Part shown: positions 1-7,790 of the stretch, in pieces
How positions within the stretch are numbered: the first letter of the stretch is position 1
Layout of the letters: every line of letters starts with the position of its first letter
Assembly: GCA_002841625.1 (NCBI GenBank)
Contig: PHAG01000010.1
Coordinates: 122,135 to 186,134 of the forward strand
DNA: 64,000 bases
Direction of reading: 5' to 3'
Source of the DNA: Firmicutes bacterium HGW-Firmicutes-1
Lineage (GTDB): Bacteria > Bacillota > Clostridia > Lachnospirales > Vallitaleaceae
Notes under the pieces: generated by a model
What the model was told of the DNA's origin: nothing
The model's input: only the letters and a program-made list of their open reading frames with translations
Databases searched by the model: none
Made by a program: the position numbers and the translations under genes

Positions 1-1
1 A

Positions 2-976
2 GTTTACGGTATAATTGGCGCATTTGTGGCTTTTAAAGTGATTACTGGAATCATGACAGCCTATTCTATTATTATGGGGATAGCATCTGGCGTTACTACA
101 GCATTTGGAGCAGCAGTTGCTTTCGTAACTTCTCCAATTGGGGTTGTTGTAATAGCAATTGGTGCATTGATTGCGATAGGTATGCTCCTTTATAAGAATT
201 GGGACAAAGTTAAAGCATTTATGATAAGGATTGTAACAGGTATCAAAGATGGAATTGTAAATGCCTTTAATAACGTGGTTGCATTCTTTAAAGAATGGGG
301 TCCAAAAGTTCTTATTGCTCTTACAGGACCATTTGGAATTGCAGTTTCATTAATAGTTCAAAACTGGGATACAATAAAGGTCTTTTTTAGTAATGTATGG
401 ATAGCGATTCAGGAGATATTTGCAAATGTAGGAACATGGTTTTCAGAAAAGTTTACAGCTGCAGTTGAAGGAATAAAAACTGTATTTTCAGGAATCGGAG
501 AATTCTTTGGTGGTATTTTTGATACAGTTATAGGAACATTTAAAGGCAATATTAATATGATTATTGGTCTTATTAACTTTATGATTGATAAGATCAATGG
601 AATTAGTATTGAGGTACCAGAATGGGTGCCAGAAATAGGTGGAAAGACAATCGGGTTAAGTATTTCTAATATACCACAGCTTGCAAATGGTGCGTATGTT
701 AAGCATACACCAGGAGGAGTTCTTGCAAATATTGGTGAGGGTAATCATGACGAAGCAGTTATTCCACTCGGCAGCAGGCTTGAAAAAATATTTGGCAAGT
801 TAGTAGGCAATAAAACATCAAACGAGAGCGTGTCTTTTACTTATTCACCTAAAATCATTATTCAAGGTAATGCTGATGAAAGTGTAGTTAGAAAAGCAAT
901 AGAAGATGATCAAAGGGCTTTTGAAAAAAGAATGAACACATGGTTATCAAACAACAAAAGATTGAAATTTTCATAA
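2..976 (+). CDS. Phage tail tape-measure protein, C-terminal part (5' end outside window)
   Basis: The frame is open to the left edge, so this is the end of a longer gene; the first possible start inside the window (GTG at 26) is unlikely to be the real one. The visible part has hydrophobic stretches (about residues 1-60 and 95-120 counted from the GTG) between amphipathic segments. It ends with the glycine-rich pattern seen at tape-measure C-termini (GGVLANIGEGNHDEAVIPLG). Tape-measure proteins set tail length and sit in the tail tube. It is followed 4 bp later by a tail-protein-like start, the usual order in myophage-type prophages. Family call is from pattern and position. Confidence 0.8.
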   Translation, partial: VYGIIGAFVAFKVITGIMTAYSIIMGIASGVTTAFGAAVAFVTSPIGVVVIAIGALIAIGMLLYKNWDKVKAFMIRIVTGIKDGIVNAFNNVVAFFKEWGPKVLIALTGPFGIAVSLIVQNWDTIKVFFSNVWIAIQEIFANVGTWFSEKFTAAVEGIKTVFSGIGEFFGGIFDTVIGTFKGNINMIIGLINFMIDKINGISIEVPEWVPEIGGKTIGLSISNIPQLANGAYVKHTPGGVLANIGEGNHDEAVIPLGSRLEKIFGKLVGNKTSNESVSFTYSPKIIIQGNADESVVRKAIEDDQRAFEKRMNTWLSNNKRLKFS

Positions 977-980
977 GTAG

Positions 981-1344
981 GTGGATACTTTGGCTACATA
1001 TATTACAGTTTTAGGCGATACATGGGATAAAATATCCTATAATCAATATGGAACAAGTAAATTCATAAAAGAGTTAATGGAAGCCAACTACAGGAAAAAT
1101 TCATTTTCAAACGGGAGAAGCAGAAGGAGATCTTTTACCTCATGTTTATCCAGTAGGTACATTATTATGGACAGAAATTCCATTCGGAACAATGGCAACA
1201 AAAAAACTGATTTCTATTGATCCGATTAGCAAATTTCCAGTGTTTGAAGATTTGCCAATCGTTCAAACAGAATCGGAAAGAATTGAAGAACTTGAAAACC
1301 AACTATTAATGCAAGCTGACGAAATGATTGGGGGTATTTTATAA
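981..1344 (+). pseudogene. Tail protein X-like N-terminus joined out of frame to the end of another phage protein
   Basis: From 981 the frame reads as a small LysM/tail-protein-X-type protein (TYITVLGDTWDKISYNQYG, then KFIKELMEAN). At about 1086-1098 the coding signal moves by one frame. The new frame is open from 1078 and reads PTTGKIHFQTGEAEGD, then a hydrophobic stretch and an acidic helical end (ESERIEELENQLL) before TAA at 1342. The second part is unlike the tail X family and resembles the end of a fibre-type protein. Either one base was gained in the A5 run at 1095-1099, or a deletion fused two genes. The expected baseplate and fibre genes are absent, which favours deletion. The stop overlaps the next ATG by one base. 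Confidence 0.6.
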
Positions 1345-1502
1345 TGGTAAACATGACAATTGTAAAAATTATTGCAAACAGAATTTTAACTGATGGAATT
1401 AACCCTAAAACAGGTAATGTATATGTTATTGAAGACATAACAAACCAAGATTACCGGGTTGCGGTTGAGAATTATATCCTTGAAAATACAGCAGGGGTAT
1501 AA
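1344..1502 (+). CDS. Small phage protein of unknown function, 52 aa
   Basis: ATG at 1344 overlaps the preceding TAA by one base, a translational-coupling arrangement. The product begins MVNMTIVKIIANRILTDG and has an acidic C-terminal half with no membrane segment. Its place, between a fibre-like gene end and the lysis genes, is where many Firmicute prophages carry a 45-60-residue fibre-adjacent protein. I do not recognise the family. The intact frame and the coupled start support a real gene. Confidence 0.6.
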   Translation: MVNMTIVKIIANRILTDGINPKTGNVYVIEDITNQDYRVAVENYILENTAGV

Positions 1503-1588
1503 CTACATATGGAACATATTACGCACTAAATAATTAATTACCAGGGGGCTGCTAAGGCTCTCTTTTTAATGGGGAAAGGAGATGAAAC

Positions 1589-1813
1589 ATGAATGAGTTG
1601 TCAAGCGAATTTTGGATACAAATGGTTATTTACGGTGCAACATTTGGAACCGTTTTTGGCGCATTTAAAAACAGGCTTAAAGAACTTGAAAAGAAAATGG
1701 ACAAGCATAACAATATTGTAGAACGACTGACAATTTGTGAGCAGTCAACCAAGTCAGCGCATCACAGAATAGATGAACACAAAGATGATGATGCAAACTT
1801 AAATAGGAGATGA
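1589..1813 (+). CDS. Small phage membrane protein with coiled coil, holin-accessory-like
   Basis: 74 aa. A hydrophobic segment at about residues 8-27 (WIQMVIYGATFGTVFGAF) is followed by a charged, heptad-like region rich in Lys, Glu and His. This layout (one N-terminal membrane helix, cytoplasmic coiled coil) recalls BhlA/UviB or XhlA-type lysis proteins, but I see no signature motif. The ribosome site is AAAGGAG, about 8 bases before ATG 1589. It lies 7 bp before the endolysin gene, consistent with a lysis role. Function is inferred from position. Confidence 0.6.
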   Translation: MNELSSEFWIQMVIYGATFGTVFGAFKNRLKELEKKMDKHNNIVERLTICEQSTKSAHHRIDEHKDDDANLNRR

Positions 1814-1820
1814 TGATACA

Positions 1821-2546
1821 ATGTTAACAAATATTAAATTAGTGGAATTTGCAAAAAAGGCTTTGAGTGAAAATTGGGGATATTGTTTAGGTAGTTTTGG
1901 CAACATTTTAACTCCTGTATTTCTTAAACAGAAGATGAAACAAGGATATGGTGTTGGTGAGTATAATACTAAGCACAAGTCATATCTTGATAAATTTATA
2001 AACAAAAGAGTTTCTGACTGTTATGGATTGGTAAAGGCTTTTGTTTGGTGGAATGATGGTAATGTAAGATATGTTGCTACTCAAGATAGAAATCAAGAGG
2101 GAGCCTATAATACTGCAAAAGAAAAAGGACCTATTTCATCTATACCTGAAATACCGGGACTAGTTTTATGGATGAAAGGTCATGCAGGTATTTATATCGG
2201 GGGAGGTGAATTTATTGAATGTGCCGGAGCGCCTACTGGTATGTTCAAAGGTAAGATACAAAACGGTAAGATAGTAAGTGGTAGTAAATTTACGCATTGG
2301 TTCAAAGATACGTACATTACATATGTTAGTGACCCAAAGACAGTAACTACCCTCGCAACTCCATCAAATGATAAAATTAAAATTGAGTTAAATGGAAAGA
2401 AAAAAGAAATTATTGGTTATTCAAAAGAAAATGTTACTTATATTAAGCTCAATAATCAAGATGTACCATTAAGAGCTTTTTCTGAGGCATTAGGTTTGAA
2501 AGTTGAATGGGATAATGTGACTAAAACGGTGGTGCTTAAATGCTAA
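1821..2546 (+). CDS. Endolysin: NlpC/P60-like peptidase with C-terminal stalk domain
   Basis: 241 aa without a signal peptide, as expected for a holin-released endolysin. The N-terminal two thirds look like a papain-fold NlpC/P60 or CHAP peptidase. Cys67 lies in SDCYGLVKAF, His121 in GHAGIYIGGG, and Glu133 could be the third polar residue. Such enzymes cut peptide stems of peptidoglycan. Residues about 185-241 form a copper-amine-oxidase-N-like stalk domain (DVPLRAFSEALGLKVEWD), a common cell-wall-protein module in Clostridia and probably the wall-binding part. Its end overlaps the next gene by 7 bp. Confidence 0.85.
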   Translation: MLTNIKLVEFAKKALSENWGYCLGSFGNILTPVFLKQKMKQGYGVGEYNTKHKSYLDKFINKRVSDCYGLVKAFVWWNDGNVRYVATQDRNQEGAYNTAKEKGPISSIPEIPGLVLWMKGHAGIYIGGGEFIECAGAPTGMFKGKIQNGKIVSGSKFTHWFKDTYITYVSDPKTVTTLATPSNDKIKIELNGKKKEIIGYSKENVTYIKLNNQDVPLRAFSEALGLKVEWDNVTKTVVLKC

Positions 2547-2767
2547 AGAAGAAAAGAGAAGGTTTGTATTCTAAATTATTATTGTTATTCGTTATAGCTT
2601 TAAATGTTTGGTTCACAGACAGAATGTTACACCTTCTTTCTTTAGGTGTAGCTGAGCCGGTAGCTTTAATTGGTTTCTGGTTCTCATTCACTGGAAGTGA
2701 ACTATGGATTATGGCCAATATAAAGAAACAAAAATTGATGAAAGGAAATGGTGAAAGTAATGACTAA
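2540..2767 (+). CDS. Small two-helix phage membrane protein, holin-like
   Basis: 75 aa with a basic start (MLKKKREG), two hydrophobic segments (about residues 13-30 and 36-60) and a charged tail. It starts inside the endolysin gene and its end overlaps the next gene by 8 bp, so it belongs to the lysis cassette. Size, topology and place suggest a holin or antiholin, but no specific family motif is visible. Confidence 0.6.
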   Translation: MLKKKREGLYSKLLLLFVIALNVWFTDRMLHLLSLGVAEPVALIGFWFSFTGSELWIMANIKKQKLMKGNGESND

Positions 2768-2954
2768 AATAAATTGGGTACAAAAATTATCAAGCAGAAA
2801 GTTTTGGGTAGCAGTTGTTGGATTTGTAACAGCATTGTTATATGCCTTTAATGTAGCTGATGCAAGCGTAGAACAAATAGTTGGAATAATTACAGCAGGA
2901 TCAACTTTGATAGCTTATATAATTGCAGAAGGATTTGTAGATGCAAATAGATAA
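2760..2954 (+). CDS. Phage holin-like protein
   Basis: 64 aa from ATG 2760; an ATG at 2748 would put the start almost on top of the AAAGGA ribosome site, so 2760 is preferred. Two hydrophobic helices (FWVAVVGFVTALLYAF and IVGIITAGSTLIAYIIA) are joined by a short acidic loop, with an N-terminus KLSSRKFW. That layout is typical of small Firmicute phage holins that permeabilise the membrane for endolysin release. Start and previous stop share ATGACTAA, indicating coupled translation. It is the last prophage gene before a strong terminator. Confidence 0.7.
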   Translation: MTKINWVQKLSSRKFWVAVVGFVTALLYAFNVADASVEQIVGIITAGSTLIAYIIAEGFVDANR

Positions 2955-2965
2955 TTTTAATAGCC

Positions 2966-3010
2966 GCCTACTAGCAGGGAGAAATCCTTGTTAGTAGGCC
3001 CTTTTTATTT
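2966..3010 (+). terminator. Rho-independent terminator after phage lysis genes
   Basis: GCCTACTA at 2966-2973 pairs with TAGTAGGC at 2992-2999, with further pairing inside, followed by CCCTTTTTATTTT. It ends the prophage late operon. Confidence 0.9.
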
Positions 3011-3383
3011 TGTTTTCTTTGATATGCTTTTTTAATAATAACATAATACATGAGGGAAGATGTTGAAAAAAATCAAAAAGGTAATTGCAATAGTACGATC
3101 GTTTCAATTCTTCTAACCCAAATACTCATGATTAATGAATCAACTACACAATAGTTAAGGTATCCTCAACTACTGATATTTTTTGATTTGACGACCTAGT
3201 AGTCATAACTATATAGGGTCTTATTTGAGGCCACAAGTAGGTTGTGGAGGCCTTTTTTGGTACTAGATAATTAAGTATAGATTATCAAAGAGTTGTTATT
3301 TAGAATCAAAGTTTGTATGGAGGGGTGCTAATCAGTAAGTTTTTAAAGAATTAACATATAAAATAGGTTAAAAAACTTTGTTC
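3011..3383. other. Non-coding stretch between prophage end and response regulator leader
   Basis: No convincing gene on either strand. A terminator-like hairpin lies at 3228-3256 (CCACAA pairs with TTGTGG, then AGGCC and six T). From about 3301 the sequence matches that upstream of the second response regulator (from about 13154), so the duplicated unit starts near 3300. Confidence 0.6.
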
Positions 3384-3412
3384 TTGTAAAACAATTGGTT
3401 TTATTGTATAAT
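3384..3412 (+). promoter_or_regulatory. Promoter of response-regulator leader 1
   Basis: TTGTAA at 3384-3389 and TATAAT at 3407-3412 with a 17-bp spacer. The same two boxes with the same spacing precede the second copy at 13217-13245 although the spacer sequence differs, which supports a real sigma-A promoter. Confidence 0.85.
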
Positions 3413-3418
3413 CGTGAA

Positions 3419-3594
3419 ATAGATAAACAGAGAAATTTTTGAGGGTGAGAATGTAAAACTAAATATAGATTAAAAAGCCGCATCATTTTGTATGATGTCT
3501 ATGTTTTTATATTAAATAGCCCTCAATTAAGCAATTGAATCATTCTGTCTGTTATGAAGTGTATGATTCTATAGTTTTAATGGGGGATTTTTTT
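3419..3594 (+). promoter_or_regulatory. Leader RNA 1: terminator/antiterminator attenuator
   Basis: TTGAGGG at 3439-3445 can pair with CCCTCAA at 3520-3526, enclosing a hairpin CATCAT-TTTGT-ATGATG (3481-3497). Exclusively with that, CCCTCAATTAA (3520-3530) can pair with TTAAT (3577-3581) and GGGGG (3582-3586). It would enclose GAATCAT/ATGATTC (3537-3543/3563-3569) and is followed by seven T (3588-3594), making an intrinsic terminator. The gene starts 24 bases later. The second copy at 13252-13430 keeps both folds. The ligand or protein that switches it is not recognised. Confidence 0.75.
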
Positions 3595-3617
3595 GTTTGA
3601 GAGAAGGGTGGTAAAAA

Positions 3618-4327
3618 ATGGGGAAAATACTAATTGTTGAAGATGATGAGTGTATAAGGGAATCGTTATGTCAAATTATTAGTTCAATTGATTCGAAGCT
3701 AGAAATATTTGGAACTGGTTCAGCTGAAAAGGCACTTTCTATAGCGAAAGAAAATATAATAGATGTTTTTATTTTGGATATTCAATTAGAGGACTACTCG
3801 GGTTTAGATCTTGCCGTGAAACTAAGAAACACTATAAGGTATGTACTTACACCAATAGTTTTTATGAGTGCTGCTGTTGCTAGAGAATTTGAAGCATATA
3901 GGCAAATTCATTGTTATTCATTTATACATAAACCAGTCAAATGGGATGAGCTGATGGAAGTGCTTGTGACTTTAATAACTCATAGTATATATAAGGTTGA
4001 GGAGTCTTTGACATTGAAATTGCAAAATAATAGCATAGTATATTAATTAATCAACCTGACATAATCTATATTGAAAGAAGTAATAGGAAAATTATAGTAA
4101 GTACTATTAAGGAATCTTTATGCTTTTCTGCATATTCACTTGAAGAAGTAATGGAGCAGTTGTCAGAAAGTCATATAAGATGTCATAGGAGTTATATCAT
4201 TAACAAAAATTTTATTAAAAAAATCGATAGTAAGAATAATTTAGTATATTTATATCATCTAGATAGGGCTATTTCAATTGGAAGAAGATTTAAGGAACAA
4301 TTATTAATGACTTTTTATTCAAAATAA
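3618..4327 (+). pseudogene. LytTR-family response regulator, broken by a frameshift
   Basis: Residues 1-125 from ATG 3618 form an intact receiver domain (KILIVEDDE acidic pair, phospho-acceptor Asp54 in FILDIQL, Lys in HKPVKW). The frame then stops at 4044. The LytTR DNA-binding domain continues one base back from 4043 to the TAA at 4325-4327 (PDIIYIERSNRK, HRSYIINKNFIKKID, ISIGRRFKEQ). Aligned with the intact copy at 13451, the break falls between IVY and LINQ, as if one base was lost near 4043. No slippery heptamer is obvious, so this is probably a pseudogene or a sequencing error. The broken protein could phosphorylate but not bind DNA. Confidence 0.85.
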
Positions 4328-4895
4328 AGAGTCATTTTTTATTTATATGTCTTAACTGATTAAAATTGCGTCTAAACGACAATTAATGTTGTCTGTGTCA
4401 CTCAAACAGGCATTTAAACAAAGGATGTTGTAATAACATATCAAATATGATAAAATAAGCGAATTAAATGCAAACTGAAAGCAATATATCAGAGTTTTGA
4501 AGATGTTGGAAGTAATTTTATAAAATGTTTGATTTCAGGTTGAATTTTTTTAGCAGAGATATTAGTAGTCTAACCTGGATTATATGTAAAATTAAGATTA
4601 AGGTATTAAAAGTACAATAATTAAATGCGCGCGTTGATGTTGTATTTATTAATATAAATTCGAAACTGAGTTTCTTGAATTGAACAAGTTGATTTAACAA
4701 ATAAGAGTAAGCTTTAGTCGACGAAACTTAACGGAAACAAAAATTATTGCCTTATAATTTAATTAAATTTCATTAAGTAAGGGCGGTAATTGATGCGTGC
4801 TTATTAAAATAAGTAGAGCACACCTTTTCTAAAGATTGTATGTTTGTACATACATAATAAAATTACTATTAATAAAAAAATAGGAGACAAGTATT
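4328..4895. other. Non-coding stretch after broken response regulator
   Basis: No supported gene. At about 4371-4395 a short inverted pair (ACGACAA and TTGTCT) resembles the longer stem-loop after the second regulator copy (14182-14255). A T-rich run directly follows the pseudogene. The last 40 bases hold the ribosome site (TAGGAGACAAG) of the next gene. Confidence 0.5.
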
Positions 4896-5990
4896 ATGAA
4901 AAAATTATTAGCATTGTTAATGATATTAACAATATTTTCTTCAGCGGGAATTAATGCAATGGCATCAAGTGATAAGTCATTAGAGAAAAACGATAAAAAC
5001 ATTTTGGTCTCGTATGATTATCCAGTCAAAAGTGGGACGGATGAATGGAAAGCCTTAGATTCTCATGATGAAAAAGTTAAAGTGTGTCAAATACCAGAGA
5101 AGTTACTGCAGGAGATGACAACTACTGTATTGATAAAGACAGTATTGAATTATCCATTGTATGGAGATATGTTTGCTTATGATAATCCTACAATGGGTCT
5201 TGAAGCTTTAATAAATCAATTTAATGGATTAAACGAGTTATTAAACAGAGATGATGCAGGTAAGGAACTATTAGCAATATATAAAAAAATGGATACGAGT
5301 AAGATAGATAATTTAAAGACAGATCTTGAAAAAGGTGACTATGCATTTAAATTAGCAGTTTTAGAAACGATACTATCACATGATAGTATTATAAAAAGTT
5401 TAAATAAAAATCAACTAGAACAATTAAGAAATGAATCAACTAAAAAGTTTGATGAAAAGCAATTAAAAAAAGAAGTATTCGGATACACTTTAAATACTTC
5501 TAGTATGGTAACTCAAAGAACTGCAGTTACAGTAATGTGGTCAATGGGATATGTATATACACCTAACTATACTGCAGTGGCAGTGTACGTTGATCTGCCA
5601 GAATTTTCAATACCTGAAATAATAAGCATGAATAATTACACGGCAATGACTTTTCCAAATGCTGTAAGACTAGCTAATTCTTCAAATAAGTATAATTGTC
5701 ATTCTTATGCGTGGTACAGTGCATCAACCGCTAACACAAGGTGGATGGATTATCCAGATGCTTATATGGCAGATGGAAGTTATACTTATATTGGAACGAC
5801 TCCAGGCACGTATACTTCAGGTTTGAAAATGTATTATCCTGGACTACATTCAGGAATTATGGTAAGTAAAACATCTCAATCGTATTCGAATATAACATGC
5901 GAGTCTAAATGGGGGCCATATCCACTGATGAGACATAAGGCAAATGATTGCCCATATGATAGCTCTACAATTAAGTTCTATAGAAGATAA
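4896..5990 (+). CDS. Secreted protein with NCHSYAW cysteine/histidine domain
   Basis: 364 aa with a Sec signal peptide (MKKLLALLMILTIFSSAG, cut near AMA at about 23). Residues 38-165 match the whole mature part of the 6195 product (GTDEW, KVCQIPEKLL, NYPLYGDMFAY, INQFNGLNELLNRDD). Residues about 265-364 form a second domain with NCHSYAWY (Cys268, His269), HSG (His318), SKWGPY (337-342), His347 and NDCPY (Cys352). The Cys-then-His order looks like a papain-type amidase or peptidase fold, but catalysis is inference; I do not know a characterised member. The gene stands alone with its own ribosome site. Confidence 0.75.
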   Translation: MKKLLALLMILTIFSSAGINAMASSDKSLEKNDKNILVSYDYPVKSGTDEWKALDSHDEKVKVCQIPEKLLQEMTTTVLIKTVLNYPLYGDMFAYDNPTMGLEALINQFNGLNELLNRDDAGKELLAIYKKMDTSKIDNLKTDLEKGDYAFKLAVLETILSHDSIIKSLNKNQLEQLRNESTKKFDEKQLKKEVFGYTLNTSSMVTQRTAVTVMWSMGYVYTPNYTAVAVYVDLPEFSIPEIISMNNYTAMTFPNAVRLANSSNKYNCHSYAWYSASTANTRWMDYPDAYMADGSYTYIGTTPGTYTSGLKMYYPGLHSGIMVSKTSQSYSNITCESKWGPYPLMRHKANDCPYDSSTIKFYRR

Positions 5991-6194
5991 AAAATATCAT
6001 AAATGATACTTCCTGGAGGCAAGAGTGTTTGATATCTTGCCTCTAAAAGCATATAATATTAAGAGTACATATTTTAAAAATTTTTAAAAATCAAACGAAA
6101 AAAATATAATATATTTTATTACTTATATTGCCAGAAGATGATGAGTTTAATATGGTTCTTCACGATGTGGAAGATTTAAAGGAGATAAACAAAA

Positions 6195-6923
6195 ATGCGA
6201 TATTTAGTTTCAATAATTGTGATATCAGCTTGTTTGGTTGTATTTATATCTTGTCATAAACAATCAGAGGAAGGAAATGATGTATATAACTTCCCAATAA
6301 GGCCAGGGACTAGCCAATGGATGAAATTCACATCCCTAGATGAGAAACTTAAAGCATGTCAAATTCCTGATTCAATATTAAAAGATATATCAACTAAGGG
6401 TTTAATTGAGACTGTAATTAATTATCCGCTACTAATGAACTATGTAGCTTATAATACGCCACAAAGTGGTGTAGAAGCTATAGAAACTCAGTTCAATGGG
6501 CTTAGCGAACTCCTAGATAGAGAGGATTCGAGTAAATCGTTATTCAATTTCTATAAAGAAACTAATCCTTCAAAAGAAGAATTAACCTGGTATAATGCAG
6601 GCCAAATAGCTTTTATTGAAGCATTGCTTTCTCAAGATGTCATTAATTCTAGATTTTCAGATGATGAAATATACGAACTTATTTTAGAAACAAAAAATAG
6701 ATACGAGAATAAACCGCAGTCAGAAAAATGGTCAGCAAATAAATATACAGTTTGGCTGATGGGAAAAGCTTTGCAAAAATCCGAGTATGAACCTTTTGAG
6801 AGTGAAGTGAAAAATAACAGCACGCTTAAAAGCTTTCTTGATAAAGGATTTTATTTAGATAAAAATATGGCAAAGATTATATATGATTATGCTGATGATT
6901 TTGTATTAAAATATAAAAAATAG
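6195..6923 (+). CDS. Lipoprotein sharing the N-terminal domain of the 4896 protein
   Basis: 242 aa. The start has a hydrophobic helix ending FISCHK, a plausible lipobox with Cys20. Residues about 32-170 parallel the first domain of the 4896 product (PGTSQW, KACQIPDSILKDI, INYPLLMNYVAYNTP, ETQFNGLSELLDRED). The second, Cys/His domain is missing, replaced by a short acidic helical tail. The two genes are adjacent and in the same direction, so they probably arose by duplication. Function is unknown; one possibility is a pair in which the shared domain binds a common partner. Ribosome site AAAGGAG is about 10 bases before ATG. Confidence 0.7.
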   Translation: MRYLVSIIVISACLVVFISCHKQSEEGNDVYNFPIRPGTSQWMKFTSLDEKLKACQIPDSILKDISTKGLIETVINYPLLMNYVAYNTPQSGVEAIETQFNGLSELLDREDSSKSLFNFYKETNPSKEELTWYNAGQIAFIEALLSQDVINSRFSDDEIYELILETKNRYENKPQSEKWSANKYTVWLMGKALQKSEYEPFESEVKNNSTLKSFLDKGFYLDKNMAKIIYDYADDFVLKYKK

Positions 6924-7310
6924 TATAGCTTTATATATAGATTTTACTGGAATTGCTTTTTTGCTAATCTACTAAAATATGAATCGTTACATATAAATAG
7001 CTTTTTAAATGAAGAATGTTGGATGCTAAGTTGTATCGTTTTCAAAATTTACAACTTTATTTTTGTCTAATTCACACGGTACGGTGTAGATAAAATTCTA
7101 CCCATAGTCTAATACCTCCCATTAATGCATGAGCGGAAAGAATGTTTTTATGAATAGAGTTTATTGATTTACATAAGTGCACACATTGTGCACACCAGAT
7201 TTGAAGCATTGTGATTATTTGTATTATTAGGAGATGTGATAGAGATCAAAAACCCTGAAAATTGATGATTCATTACAATTTATGAAACCCCATAAAACGT
7301 TCATTTCTTG
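6924..7310. other. Non-coding stretch before the first tRNA-Lys relic
   Basis: No supported gene. An inverted repeat GTGCACA (7177-7183), CAT, TGTGCAC (7187-7193) could be an operator or recombination-related site; nothing near it identifies a partner. Confidence 0.4.
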
Positions 7311-7405
7311 ACTCTTAATCAGGGTGTCCCCGGTTCGAACCCGGGGTGGCGTACTACTAAAAACGACTTGCTTAATTACTATAAGGTGATTAGAGCAAGT
7401 TTTTT
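7311..7405 (+). repeat. Direct repeat copy 1: tRNA-Lys(CTT) 3' half plus terminator
   Basis: Begins ACTCTTAATCAGGG, continues with a full T-arm (CCCGG, TTCGAAC, CCGGG) and acceptor strand GTGGCGTA, then a terminator (ACTTGCT at 7366-7372 with AGCAAGT at 7394-7400, then T run). The bases just before it (CTTGA) complete an anticodon stem with loop CTCTTAA, so the anticodon would be CTT, lysine. No D-arm or 5' acceptor strand precedes it. This is a 3' half as left at an integration site in a tRNA gene. The same unit recurs at 10455-10551. Confidence 0.8.
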
Positions 7406-7444
7406 AATATAAGAATGTTGTTAATACATTTCTGTAATATAGCT

Positions 7445-7775
7445 TTATACTTTCTTTGTATCTCTTACCTTAGTTGCTGTAGTAAATCCCAATTTGTAAT
7501 TACATATGTTATAGAATTGATTGCCATGTCTATCTTTAATGGGTAATCCTGATTCTATCCATAACAAAATAACTCTGCAGACGATTGATTAGTAGTGACA
7601 TATGTGGTAAAATATTCAAGTAATTCATTATAAAACCCTATAAATCGACACAATTGAAGATCAGACATAAAATTTGGGTGTAAATATCTAAGTGATCGTT
7701 TAAATTTCAGCAAATTTACATTGCATTTAAGAACACTAAATCGCGTTAACTTTAACCCGTAATCAAAAACATTTA
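7445..7775 (-). pseudogene. Degraded coding remnant of unknown family
   Basis: On the minus strand one frame is open from about 7775 to a TAG at 7555-7557 and reads protein-like (KFKRSLRYLHPNFMSD, RFIGFYNELLEYF). The adjoining frame continues to the TAA at 7445 (ESGLPIKDRHGNQFYNI, KLGFTTATKVRD). A shift near 7560 joins them smoothly. There is no good start, and the upstream end overlaps the start of the MACPF gene. I do not recognise the family. It may be a relic of whatever once occupied the left side of this segment. Confidence 0.35.
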
Positions 7776-7790
7776 TGGAGGTAATCGTTT

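Noticed and set aside
4041-4050. Programmed -1 frameshift in the first response regulator
   Set aside because: No X-XXY-YYZ slippery heptamer, and the intact paralogue is in one frame.
7284-7360. Complete tRNA gene
   Set aside because: Only the anticodon arm to 3' end is present; no D-arm or 5' acceptor strand upstream.
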